Below, one piece after another: positions 22,330 through 33,047 of a DNA stretch of 64,000 bases. The notes below the pieces were generated by a model that worked only from the letters and a program-made list of their open reading frames with translations, had not been told where the DNA came from and ran no database searches. Position numbers and translations under genes: made by a program. The stretch is from Flammula alnicola (taxonomy: Eukaryota; Basidiomycota; Agaricomycetes; Agaricales; Strophariaceae), in assembly GCA_015499995.1 (NCBI GenBank), contig JADNRV010000126.1:62001-126000 (forward strand), in the 5' to 3' direction. Each line of letters begins with the position of its first letter. Position 1 is the first letter of the stretch.

Positions 22330-25300
22330 ATGACGAGCGTATTTCTCTTACTTTCTTTGCCACACACCTCAGATGGGTTAACTGCGATGCGGCCGACTGC
22401 ATTGGCAGGCCCCATGGACGATGGGTCGGGTTCTCCTCCTCGCAAAGTTGCTCGGTTGGCCGCCGAGTCTGATTCCGCTCCTGCTTCTAGGTCCAAGGCG
22501 AAGACTTCCAACTCTCACAAATCCGAAGGGCCGATTCAGATCGAAGTAATTGGGGATTACAGTGAGTCTGCTCTTTCTACGGGGGACAAGTAATTGCTGA
22601 ATTTTGGCCAGAGAGTAAAGCCCCTGCTGCAGAGAAGCAGCTTGCGTTGCTTCGGCGATGCATTAGGACCATTCTGACTCGCGATCCTGGCCCACATGAC
22701 ACCATTCCTGCTACCTACGAGGGCATTTATAATGCTTGTCGCTCGGTCGTCACAGTCTCGAATCTCGGGGAGAATCTGTACAGCATCCTCAAGATAGAGC
22801 TGGAGCAATCTATTGGGCAGATATCCAAATCTCTGGCCACGTCCACAGAGAAGGATACCGCATGGATTGCATCATTCAATAAAATATTTACTTGGTTCGA
22901 AGAACAAATTGTACGTGCATATCCAACGGGTGATTCATAAATGTTATTCTGAAAGAGTATTTTCAGGTCCTTCTCAAATCGCTTCTGACTTATCTAGACC
23001 AAGTATATGTGGTACACGAAAAGAACGTCCATTCTGTCCAGTGAGAATCTCATTACTTGCGTGTCTTTGGCTGAACCTTACCTTATTGGCGACAGCGATC
23101 TCGCATACTACCTTATAACTGAGCGGGTTTTCGGATTCGCAGAGGTCGTTGAAAGGCTACGATGCGGAGTAAACACATGGTTGGATTCAGAGCGTCGCAC
23201 AAGGTTGATTCCTTCTATCCTACATTGAGTGACCTTTTCCTTACCTGAGCATACCAACAGCACAGCACACCCCGATCGAGCTGTCATACCCGCTCTGATT
23301 CAACATCTTCTTCGACATAATCAATACTCTGCATTCGAAGAGCACTACCTCCAGCTGACACAGTCTTTCTACCTTGAGGAATCTGCAGCACAAGCCGAAG
23401 CACTCAAGGCCGAGCCAAAGGCATTTTTCGAGAAAGCCCGTGCTCGCATCCAAGAAGAGGCCAGTCGCTCCAAAGCCGTTCTTCCAATTGCAGCCTGGGG
23501 CATGGTGAGAGAGGTCACCGAGAAGGCCTTATGGAATGGCAGAACGGAATGGCTCGCGAATACCAGTACGTATATTTCTGACATCGGGCTGAAGTCTTGC
23601 ACTTATTTTCTTTTCATTGTTAGCGTTGTCCAGCTACGTGGAGGGCAAAGATTTCGCGACGCTGGGTGCAATGTATTCGCTTTTTGCCAGAGTCAATGGA
23701 ATAAAGGCACTATGTGATGCATTCCGCGTCTACATCAGAGTGCGTCGATCCAGGTTATTACGAGCTAATTTTACTCATAGTTAATTCCTCTCTTCAGACA
23801 ACGGTTTCGACCATCGTGAAAGACGCCGAACGAGATGACGAAATGGTGCAAAGATTGCTGGACTGCAAAGAACTCGCAGACAAGACTGTGTCTACGTCTT
23901 TCCTTTGCGAGAAGGTCAATACACCCCTACTCCGTCGACCAACACCGCGGCTTCTGCGCCAATCGCATCTTCCAGTCAATTGCCGACAATGCAACCAGAT
24001 CAACAGTTCTTATATGCCGTCACAGACGCCTTTTCTACAGGATTCAAATCTCGCCGATCGAAGCCTGCGGAAATGATTGCCAAATACCTTGACAAAGCCA
24101 TGCGCAAGGGACAAGGCAAAGCTTCTGATGCCGAGTTCCAGCACTATTGGACAAGGTGTTGGCGTTGTATCGATTCACGGACGATAAGGATGTCTTTAGG
24201 ACTTTCTATCATCGCAGCTTGGCGAAGAGATTGCTCTTGGAGAAGAGTGCTTCAGACGACTTCGAAAAGGGCATGTTGAAGAAACTGAAAGAAAGTAAGT
24301 ATTTTCATATATCTTGTCGTTATGACTATGAGCTGATGATGATGCATTAGAATATGACCCCGAGTTCGGAATGGGCGAGGATATGTTCAAGGATCTGGCG
24401 CTTTCGAGGGAGTCAATGCGGGAATATCACTCCAAGCTCGAAGAGGACAGCCCAGGACTCAAGCTGAACGCGATGGTGCTGCAGCGCAGTGCCTGGCCAT
24501 TCACGGTGCAGAAGCACACGGTCGATCTGCCTCCTAACGTATGTCTTGTGTATCCTTTTCAGAAATCTAGCTCGACATAATCTCGAACCGATTTCCCTTG
24601 TAGATGCAAGCAGAATTGACCAAGTATGCAGACTATTACAAGTCTAAGCATTCGGGCCACGTACTGGACTGGGACCACTCTCTTGGCACCGCTACCTTGA
24701 AGGCCAGGTTCAGCCCGGGTGTGAAGGAACTCTCCGTCAGCTTGTATCAAACTCTCGTGTTGCTCCTCTTCAACGAGGCCACGGACATTCCGTTCGCGGA
24801 CGTTAAAGAACAGACTAATATGGGTGCGTTCCTTTTCTATGTATGTTCTCATAGTCTCTGACGTAGTTGGCGACCTAAGACGATGCTGAGCTGAGAGGAC
24901 ACTACAAAGCCTGGCCTGCGGAAAGAAGAAAGTCTTGAAGAAGATTCCGCCCGGAAAGGACGTCAACGACGCCGATGTGTTCAGGTTCAACGCCGACTTT
25001 GATGATCCTCACGCCAAAGTGCACATTAACTCGATTCAGGCCAAGGTTACGGTACGTCGTACTTCCACTTCGTTTCTTTCGTGTTCTCTTAATCTTGCGG
25101 TTTTTTTTTTCAGCCGGAGGAATCCAAGCGGACCAATGCTTCGATAGAAGATGACAGGAAACACTACCTAGATGCGGCCATTGTGCGTATCATGAAGGCC
25201 CGTAAGGAACTGACATACGAGCAACTCAAAGCCGCGACGATCGATGCGGTGAAGAGTCACTTCGTGCCTCAAGTTGAAACGATCAAGAGGAGGATCGACT

Positions 25301-25368
25301 CGTTGGTGGAGACTGAGTATTTGGAGAGAGATCCGGAGGATAGAAACAAGTATCTGTATGTTGCTTAA
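22330..25368 (+). CDS. cul4: Cullin-4-like ubiquitin-ligase scaffold, with three single-base frame breaks
   Basis: At least nine exons read as a cullin, the scaffold that links an adaptor to the RING protein in CRL ubiquitin ligases. The N-terminal extension is Ser/Lys-rich. Helical cullin repeats follow (EKQLALLRRCIRTIL onward). The conserved cullin block KDVFRTFYHRSLAKRLL-EKSASDDFEKGMLKKLK is at 24.2-24.3 kb, and LGTATLKARF-GVKELSVSLYQTLVLLLFN at about 24.7 kb. The C-terminal winged helix carries the neddylation site IVRIMKARK and ends EDRNKYLYVA. CUL4 fits better than CUL3 or CUL1 in the 24.7-kb block. Start uncertain: ATG 22330, 22387 or 22414. Relative to the family, one base is missing near 23913, near 24139 and near 24895. 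These would kill the protein unless they are consensus errors; all intron borders and the remaining frame are well kept, so errors are plausible. Confidence 0.82.
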
Positions 25369-25649
25369 ATTCCTGTATTGCTGACTTGGATTGTATTATA
25401 TCTTCTGTGCTGTGTGCTGCTTCAAATGTGCGACGGTTAGACACAGCCGGACCAACGACTGTTTTCTCGAGGCGACAACAAACTCAATAGTCATTGAAGT
25501 TGGATCGTAATATGCAAGTTGTGATAGTACACACGTACATTGGTGATTGCTACAGTAAAGTAAGCATCCACATGACGATCGTAAAATGAACACAAGCTGA
25601 GTACAATCTTCATCCTGCCTCAGTCAAGGCCAACGTATTCACGAGAGAG

Positions 25650-25900
25650 GATTTTGAAGGTCTCTTCACAAGGCTCGCGCTTCTACTTCAGTAAGCTCCA
25701 AGAAATCGCGCCCCTCGGCAAATTCACCAGATTCAGCACCGTGACCACCGCCGAATCTACCGTGACCATGCTCATGCTCGTGGCTGCTACAGCCACTTGA
25801 GAAGCGACCGCCGAATCCACCGCGACGAGCCTCGAGGTCATTGACTTCCTCAAAGTCGCGCTCAGAAACTGCTTCAGATGCGGCGCTGCGTCTATGTCCC
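25650..25900 (-). pseudogene. Partial copy of the Gly/His-rich repeat-protein gene
   Basis: Reads on the minus strand as the end of the gene at 27035-28373: the LEAR spacer, the Gly-Phe-Gly run, the His/Gly block (GHEHGHGR-like) and the EVEAR tail. The 3' flank is duplicated as well: 25360-25640 matches 26770-27060, sharing for example CTACAGTAAAGTAA and ATTCACGAGAGAGG. The copy is interrupted on its 5' side by the hAT relic. It represents a tandem duplication later split by the transposon or joined to it. Confidence 0.7.
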
Positions 25901-26580
25901 GGAACGAAGACGGGAATTCCTATGCCACTGGGGTGCGCAGGACGACGAGCCTGGGCATTATTGAGGCTTTGACCCTCGAATCTCCTACAAGACCCTGGAA
26001 TGATTACAGCGATGGCAGCGACCTCCTCGCCAATCTCGAAATGTCAAAGGAAAGGCTCTACGAGTGGCACTACGCCATGCATTATGCTGGTAGGGCTCAT
26101 TGTCCTCCTACAAACTCCTCTCTTGTACCGGTTTGCCCTCCCACGCCCACGCTGCCGACTTGCCCTACGATTGCACCTTCGACTCTTCAAAATGAGCTTG
26201 ATGATTACTTCAACCTTCCATCCAGGACTTCAAGTTGTGTAATCCGATCAAGTGGTGGGCTGCCTATCGACTTCAGCTCCCCAATTAAATCATTACTGCT
26301 TAGCACGAGATATTCTCGGCATACCTAGTATGTCTCCTCGTCAATTGTCTTCAAGCCCTTGCTAATCCCAAGTTCTCTTATTATAGGGTCTGCCGTTGCA
26401 GCGGAGAGAATTTTCTCGGGTGGCCGTGTCACTATATATCTCTGCGTCGCGCAAGTTTACGCCCGACCACCATCCGAATTCTGATCATTTTCAAGCAATC
26501 CATCCGCGGCCGTGAACAGGAGCACCAGAACAAGCGTGTAAAGGAGATTTTTTTGGCTCCCATAGAACGACTTCTTTCAC
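25894..26580 (+). mobile_element. hAT-superfamily transposase relic (C-terminal part)
   Basis: The conceptual translation contains the hAT C-terminal dimerisation region: an acidic stretch ELDDYFNLP, a CNPIKWWAAYR-type block, then after a GT-AG intron (about 26331-26387) the block SAVAAERIFSGGRVTISLRRASL. Block order and wording fit hAT transposases common in basidiomycetes. The DDE catalytic part and the terminal repeats are absent, and frame changes occur near 26240. It is a dead fragment inserted between the two copies of the repeat-protein gene. Confidence 0.78.
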
Positions 26581-27034
26581 ATGTATAGATTCTCTGCTTG
26601 CCTCAATAGCAATTGCTTTACGTCGATCTATAGGCAAATGTGACTCGAACCTTGTACGAGATTTCACCGTTTGCACCTTTGGCCTTACCGTACCCGAACC
26701 CGTCTGAATCCTTGCACATACGGAACGGGCAGGACATCGTGTTGAAACCGTTTTACATCCGTGGTAGGCACCTTAAATTCCTGTATTGCCGCCAACTTGG
26801 ACTTCATAAGCAACTATGCATTGTATCTTCTGCGATGTGTACTGGTTAACCGGAGCAGAAACAATTATCGTCTCGAGGCGACAAGAAACTCAAATAAGAT
26901 CAAATTGGATCGGAAAATGCAAGTTTTGATTGTAGATACTGTACGTTGTGTTGATCCCTACAGTAAAGTAAACACCCGCATAATCGTAAAATCGACACAA
27001 TCTAGGTATAATCTTCATCTTGCCTCGAAATTGC

Positions 27035-28373
27035 TCAGTCAAGGTCGACATATTCACGAGAGAGGATATCGAAGGTCTCATCATAATCCCGGGCTTCTAC
27101 TTCGTTCAGCTCCAAGAAATCGCGCCCCTCGACAGCTTCTGCAGATTCAGCACCATGGCGGTGACCATGCTCTTGCCCATGCTCGTGCCCATGCTCGTGC
27201 CCATGGAAGCCACGCCCACCTGAGAAGCGACCACCGAATCCACCGCGACCACCGAATCCACCACGACGGGCCTCGAGGTCATTGACTTCCTCAAGGTCGC
27301 GCTCGGAGACTTCTTCAGATGCGCCACCGTGTCTGTGGCCGCCATGGCCGCCACCCGAACGGAATCCACTGCGGAATCCACCGCGGAATCCACCGCCAAA
27401 CCCACCGCGGCGGGCCTCAAGTTCATTGACTTCCTCGAAGTCTCGGGCCTCCAATTCGAAGTCCTCAAGGTCGCGCTCAGAGACCTCTTCGGATGCGCCG
27501 CCGTGTCTGTGGCCGCCATGGCCGCCACCCGAATGGAATCCACTGCGGAATCCACCGCGGAATCCACCGCCAAACCCACCGCGGCGGGCCTCGAGTTCAT
27601 TGACTTCCTCGAACTCTCGGGCCTCCAATTCGAAGTCCTCAAGGTCGCGCTCAGAGACCTCTTCGGATGCGCCGCCGTGTCTGTGGCCGCCATGGCCGCC
27701 ACCCGAATGGAATCCACTGCGGAATCCACCGCGGAATCCACCGCCAAACCCACCGCGGCGGGCCTCGAGTTCATTGACTTCCTCGAACTCTCGGGCCTCC
27801 AATTCGAAGTCCTCAAGGTCGCGCTCAGAGACCTCTTCGGATGCGCCGCCGTGTCTGTGGCCTCCATGGCCGCCACCTGAATGGAATCCACTGCGGAATC
27901 CACCGCGGAATCCACCGCCAAACCCACCGCGGCGGGCCTCGAGTTCGTTGACATCTTCAAGAGCGCGTTCAGAATAACTATTGGCGACTTCTCCTGCGGC
28001 GGATCCGATGTGATGCGCATGGTGTCTGATTTGGCTTGTACCGCGTACTAATTGACCAAGTGGAAAACGGCGGGCCTCGAGTTCGTTGACATCTTCGAGA
28101 TCACGCTCAGAGTAACTATTGGCGACTTCTCCTGCGGCGGAAGCGACGTGATGCGCATGATGCGCATGGCGTCCGAGTCGGCTTGCACCACGCATTAATC
28201 CACCAATTGGAAAACCACGAGCCTCGAGGTCGTTGATCTCCTCCTAGAATTAATGGATTCAGCCGAATTCTCGTGAGAACAGAAAGCCGTGTACTGACAT
28301 TGGCGAGAACACTGGATGCACCAATAACGACAGAAGCGAAGGCAGCGGCTTGAATTTGGGTAGAGAAACGCAT
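27035..28373 (-). CDS. Secreted Gly/His-rich tandem-repeat protein, Kex2-processed type
   Basis: Exon 1 (28299-28373) encodes a 25-residue signal peptide (MRFSTQIQAAAFASVVIGAS...) and exon 2 (27035-28243) the rest, about 427 residues. After two diverged units (about residues 26-115, with HAHHAHH and SYSERDLEDVNELEARR) come four near-identical units of 48-57 residues. Each starts GGFGGGFRGGFRSGF, continues with GGGHGGHRHGG and ends in an acidic spacer closing with NELEARR. The last unit is His-rich (GHEHGHEHGQEHGHRHG) and ends EYVDLD. RR precedes every GGFGG, the arrangement of fungal repeat proteins cut by the Kex2 protease in the Golgi. The products would be Gly/His peptides that might bind metal ions. 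Function inferred only from layout. Confidence 0.82.
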
Positions 28374-30207
28374 ATTGATAAGGCGAAGTTTGAGTTAGGG
28401 TTTAGAACTAGAAGTGACGATGAGAATCATTTCGAGTGGATATTCTGAAAACTGTCGTACCGAGGGATGGATGTTTTTAAATGTAAGGTGTAAGATTGCG
28501 AATATAGGACCAGCCTAGGTGATCGTTCACAATGGTGAGCATTGAAACTTGTTCGAAAGTAAGAGGAGAATGATATACCTAATGTTAGATTGTGAGATAT
28601 GCACCGGGCACTGAAAATCGTAGGAACATACTCGCCGCATTTTATAGTTTTGGTGTGTCCAATTTCCAATATCCGGTCTTACTGAATGAGCGAACTCAAA
28701 CACAGGGAGCGGCACACCCATCAAGTGATCAAGCCTGATGGGGACTTGGACCCTGTAGTGGGAGTCCCACAAAGTCGCGTATCACAGTTGTATCACCCTA
28801 GATCTGCATAGATCAGTATAATCCTTCCTTAATGCAGTTGCGGAACTATCCTACCCGAGTCGAGAGCCTACCAAGGCGTTTGATACAGCCTCAGTGGCCC
28901 CGCAGCTGCCCGTTCAGACAACGCCATCAACGGCATGATGCGATGAGGCAAACAGAGCGTTGTACTTACGTTACTAATGTATGGAAGGGTATGTCGTCGG
29001 CAATCTTGGTCTTGCCTACAGGGGTTTGCCAAGGTCCTATCAGATTTTTTTCTGATGTCGCAATGCAATCCTGTGTTCAGCAGGAGAATCGAATATTCAG
29101 TCGTTTCGCCATGCGCAGTAAGAGGGCTGGACAGAGATTTCAAAGTCCAACCTGAGAATAGGTTCTGCGCGCGGAAAAACACAATTGTAAGAACTCACAT
29201 TGCGGAAGAGTAGCGCGACTGAATTTTTTCGAACTTGGGGAAAGCAAAAAGTAATAGCATAGCCCCTGAACCAAATATAGACAAACTATCCTTTTGTGGA
29301 AGCATCGCAACCACCGCTGGACGACTCGGGGTCACTCAGCAACGACTCGGATCCTGAATGATTCTTCTGTCTTTCTCGGAGCTTTCCTGGGTAGAAAAAC
29401 CTGAACGCATGGCTAGTTGTGAGACCGTTAATTTCTCCGTTCTTTTTTCTTAGCTCTAAGTGTGCTAGGCTCGTCAAAACAATGGAAAGAGCTTGCGGGG
29501 AAGCCATGACAGAATTTAATTCAGGATTGGTTGGATCACCTCGCTCATCGCACATTACATAAATGAAATGATAGTTTCAGATAGTAACTTGACTCGTCTC
29601 CAAGCCACTTTTGAGCCACTTCTGCAGACTTCTGCTCCGAACTGGAAGATCGCAAGAAATACCACACGGTGTACATGCTTTGGGTATACTGAATGCTATC
29701 AGGCCATGTCTAAATTTTTGGATCAAAAAATAGAATCAGCTATGTCGGAAATGATGAAATGCACGACATGTACATAAGGACAGCTTTCTCCACATCTCAC
29801 AAATAATGCATCATTGCGTTGTCTGCGCAAACTTACTTACAGTAACTCCGAGTCTAGATAAGTCGCCCTTTTCATTAGTTTCACTTGTAGCGGTAACGAC
29901 TCCTCTCAGGCTTTCGCCGGTAAACCATCCTTAGTATTAGCTTACTTGCCTGATCCTATGTAAAACAAAGGGAAAAAACTGACCATTACGACTGCTTGCG
30001 AACTTAATGCGACAAAAGCATACGTAGAGAGTTTGCCCATCATTGACATCCGCATAGGTACCATCATAGAAATAGTAGTCCGCTTGATGCGGCTTGATTC
30101 AATGATTGAACTCCTAGAAGCGGATTGCATCATGTGATATACTGTGCCAACCCTAGTTTACATAACGACTCCGAGTTCCTCGAGAGCTCAGCGCTCATCC
30201 CTCATCC
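28374..30207. other. Mostly gene-free; weak minus-strand frames
   Basis: A 90-codon minus frame at 29286-29555 (hydrophobic VMASPQALSIVLTSL, charged tail) and another with one hydrophobic segment at 29942-30133 could be exons of one membrane protein, but I could not join them by convincing splice sites. 28374-28800 is probably the promoter of the repeat-protein gene. Confidence 0.35.
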
Positions 30208-30783
30208 ATGAGCGAACAATCTAAGCCTAAGGACATGCTCAAACTGGGTCTGCCAAGGGTCCCTTCATTGTCCAACGCCGTGACAAAAACAGTTATTCCA
30301 ATCGCGTTTATCTCAGGTCCTCTTGAGATTGACGCAGCTTATTTCAACACGCATTATGCTCCCCGAATCCGGGAGGCAATCAGCCAAGGTCACCGCTTTA
30401 TCATAGGGCCTTCACGCGGCATAGATACCTTCGCCTTACACTATCTACGTAAATCCGGCGTCCCAGCGAGTCGCATACGCCTCTATTTCAACACGAGCGA
30501 GGAGACTCGGCTCAAACCGATATTCAAGCGTTTCGAAGAATCAGGAGGAAGGGTCGTCGTGGTGAAAGGGGACCATGCTCAGAGGGACGAGGCGATGACT
30601 CGTGCCAGCCATTATGACATCCTACGATATCGCACGGAGGAAGAATGTCGCGCGCGTTATGGAGCATCGTATCGGAAACGGGTTAGTGGGACCGAGAAGA
30701 ACGAAGTGAGGAGGAAGTCGGGGATTGGGCTGGTATTACCTCCCGGCGCGATGAGCACGCCACTGCAGGATCTCAAGAAGTAA
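30208..30783 (+). CDS. SLOG/LOG-like Rossmann-fold protein
   Basis: A single exon of 191 residues. Strand-loop signals of a nucleotide-binding Rossmann-like fold are visible: IPIAFISGPLEID (residues 30-42), HRFIIGPSRGIDTFALHYL (about 65-83), a central Arg/Thr region (SRIRLYFNTSEETR) and a late strand GRVVVVKGDHAQRDEAMT (about 112-129). The GPSRGIDTFA turn resembles the glycine-rich loop of the SLOG superfamily (LOG, DprA and TIR-like nucleotide enzymes). A basic tail follows. SLOG proteins bind or cleave nucleotide-derived ligands; the substrate here is unknown. The ATG at 30208 is the first in frame. Confidence 0.6.
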   Translation: MSEQSKPKDMLKLGLPRVPSLSNAVTKTVIPIAFISGPLEIDAAYFNTHYAPRIREAISQGHRFIIGPSRGIDTFALHYLRKSGVPASRIRLYFNTSEETRLKPIFKRFEESGGRVVVVKGDHAQRDEAMTRASHYDILRYRTEEECRARYGASYRKRVSGTEKNEVRRKSGIGLVLPPGAMSTPLQDLKK

Positions 30784-31418
30784 AACAGAGAAAGCCGATT
30801 TGCTAGAAGCTAGTATTCGAAGGAAAGTGTATGATATTTGGAAGTGCATGGGTCGATCGACAATTCCCCGAATCTGTGCTGTAGTATGTATGTAACTCGC
30901 GGCTTAAATTGACTTCATTTCCACACTGTTAATTCGTTCTTAGAATTGAACAGTAATATTACCTAGGATTCAACGATATCGTGCACGAACAAATTTCGCC
31001 ATGGTTTTTTGACCGGATAGTATGAATAATGAGGCGCATCGTATTTTCCTTATTTTCAGCCGACGGACATCGGTGTGTTGGATCTTACGATATGTACGCT
31101 GAAGAGGATCCACTCATCATCGAACTAAAGTGGCTGGCTTCCTTCCTTTCCTAATCGAACGCGCGGCGCACGCCACAGGTTGACCGCTGTCTAATTCCGA
31201 GCTCATCGTACGACCTTTTCCTTCTACTTATACCACGACGGTCTGCCTCAGTTGCCTGAATCGAATCAACCGGCTCAAGGATATGTCTAGAAAGACACTG
31301 ACAAGTACGCATTTTAATATTGTCGGTCTGGTGCATGACCTGAAATACGCGTTTCCCCGAAGACTTCATCCTCCCGTTAACAATATTTCCAGCCCTCGTC
31401 GCCATAGGATGCAAATAT
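30784..31418. other. Intergenic, no gene seen
   Basis: No conserved frame was found. A minus-strand frame at 31151-31792 is a shadow of the following gene. Confidence 0.45.
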
Positions 31419-32504
31419 ATGTACATGGACCACCTAGAGGCAGGGATGGACAAGTCAATCGAATCACTCTGCCTCCCCGTCGACTCGCCATCGTCGCGCA
31501 GTTCTCCGCCCATAACGTTGGCGTCTTCGAGAACATCGTATCTCGGCCAATACACATTTCTTCCCTTCATCGACACCCACGATCCAGGGCCATGTGTCCT
31601 CGTTGCATTCTTCCACCTGCTCTTGGAATCCCCCTCTCCCATGTCACGCGATTTTTTGGTATACCTGTTGGGGACGGGCCTGCCGTGCGTCTTGGTGATG
31701 CTTGTCGAGGCGTATCGATATCGAGAACAACATTGGCTCCTACGGTATCCAACTTTTTGGCTTCTGCTAACCCAGATGGCGACCGTTGGCATGACGTTCC
31801 CCTGTTATTGGCTTCTGCTCATCATCTCGCGAGGAGGGGAAGCTGAGCCCGAGGTCGACTCAAGAAACCAGAAGAGAGTAACGCCTTCCACGGGTGTAAG
31901 GCTCCCCCATCCTGCGAGCCTCGTGGGACCAGCGGAAGCAGAAGCGGTCGCATTCGGACTCGTCATGGGGACCATTCTACCATCCGCAGCGATGGTCATC
32001 GTAAACGAGCCCTTCACGACTTGGACGTGGCAGTTCTATCCCGTGTATGTAGCTCTTGCGCGAACCGTGTATCTGCAGTACATCAGGCCTATGGAAGTAG
32101 CGGGCGGCTTTGATGGCAAGGGTACTGGCAACGCACCAAAATATACAATGGCATATAGCCGCACGATCCTCCGCGCAGTATACCTCGGGTGCTTCGCCCT
32201 CTCATTCTTTACGCACATGCACATCGTATGGCCTCTGCTTTTGAAGCAAGACTTTGGAACGCTAGCAAAGCTGGTTCTGCCCACTGTCGCTCAACCCAAC
32301 GGTACCCACCCAAGTCTCCAAGCCCACAACTTTCTCAAATGGGACTACGCCCTCGGGTACTCCTGTCTGTTACTTGGAATGCTCTGGTCGGCGAGAAGCA
32401 TGCGGCAGGTTGGGGCGATGTTGTTATGGTATGCTTTCGCAGTACCAGTCCTCGGAATGGGTGGTGCGGTCATGGTTATTCTTGGTTGGCGAGATGTATT
32501 GTAG
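31419..32504 (+). CDS. Multi-pass membrane protein of unknown function
   Basis: A single long frame of 361 residues with about seven hydrophobic segments, e.g. FLVYLLGTGLPCVLVMLVE, FWLLLTQMATVGMTFPCYWLLL, AVAFGLVMGTILPSAAMVIV, ILRAVYLGCFALSFFTHM, LGYSCLLLGMLW and MLLWYAFAVPVLGMGGAVMVI. The loops contain acidic and aromatic residues (PFTTWTWQFYP, HNFLKWDYALGY). The layout recalls fungal integral-membrane proteins found near secondary-metabolite genes, including membrane terpene cyclases, but no synthase or modifying enzyme lies nearby, so I leave the function open. The first 60 residues are hydrophilic, and the true start could be at MSRDFL (about 31641). Confidence 0.65.
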   Translation: MYMDHLEAGMDKSIESLCLPVDSPSSRSSPPITLASSRTSYLGQYTFLPFIDTHDPGPCVLVAFFHLLLESPSPMSRDFLVYLLGTGLPCVLVMLVEAYRYREQHWLLRYPTFWLLLTQMATVGMTFPCYWLLLIISRGGEAEPEVDSRNQKRVTPSTGVRLPHPASLVGPAEAEAVAFGLVMGTILPSAAMVIVNEPFTTWTWQFYPVYVALARTVYLQYIRPMEVAGGFDGKGTGNAPKYTMAYSRTILRAVYLGCFALSFFTHMHIVWPLLLKQDFGTLAKLVLPTVAQPNGTHPSLQAHNFLKWDYALGYSCLLLGMLWSARSMRQVGAMLLWYAFAVPVLGMGGAVMVILGWRDVL

Positions 32505-33047
32505 ACTGCAGAGAATTGAAGTTGACAAAAAAAAATTCGGTTCATGTCGGTGCAAGCACTCGTCAAGGGTGTTATACGAGATTTGCGGGGATGGTAGTCG
32601 CAATCAACATGCATTTCCCGATTATAATTGCAAGCAAGCAAAATCAAGCTGAAAAACGAAGGAAAATAAAGAAGAAAGAATGGTTCACCGAAAGAATACT
32701 TAAGTCTTAAGCTCGTGGTCAGTGCCGCCAGTCCGCTGATGCCCCTTTTTCTCTTTTCGTTCACATCAATTATGTAATATTTTAAATTATCTAATACACG
32801 GATGCCGGTGACATGGTCGCGAGTCTAAGTACTACTCATCACAGCCTTCAAGTTCTGTTGTCAGATCAGGCAAGCAGTGTTTATTAATTCTTCCCAAGAA
32901 GCTCCCTGGGGGCTTATAATTCTGAGTAAACTGTGACATTCGTGCTGTGCTGTCTGGTTAACTCAGACTGTTGGTGCGCCATCCAGACACTCCGACTCGC
33001 AAAACCGCAATTTCGCTTGCCGTCTTGATTAATCTTGTCTGCAAAAA
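32505..33047. promoter_or_regulatory. Upstream region of type I gene 1, with a conserved box
   Basis: At 32901-32931 lies CTCCCTGGGGGCTTATAA followed by GAGTAAAC. Close relatives of this box occur at 44279-44312 and 51325-51354, upstream of the other plus-strand type I genes. The TTATAA part may act as a TATA element about 130 bases before the ATG. Confidence 0.45.

Noticed and set aside
27300..27950. Regularly spaced near-identical repeats that could be mistaken for a CRISPR-like array
   Set aside because: The repeats are in-frame coding units with almost no unique spacers, in a eukaryotic genome.
27282..27977. Long plus-strand frames (Pro/Ser-rich and Ala-rich) across the repeat-protein gene
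   Set aside because: They are antisense or shifted readings of the tandem units; the minus frame has a signal peptide, an intron and sensible composition.
31419..32504. Secondary-metabolite cluster seeded by the membrane protein
   Set aside because: No polyketide, peptide or terpene synthase, oxygenase or transporter lies within reach on either side.
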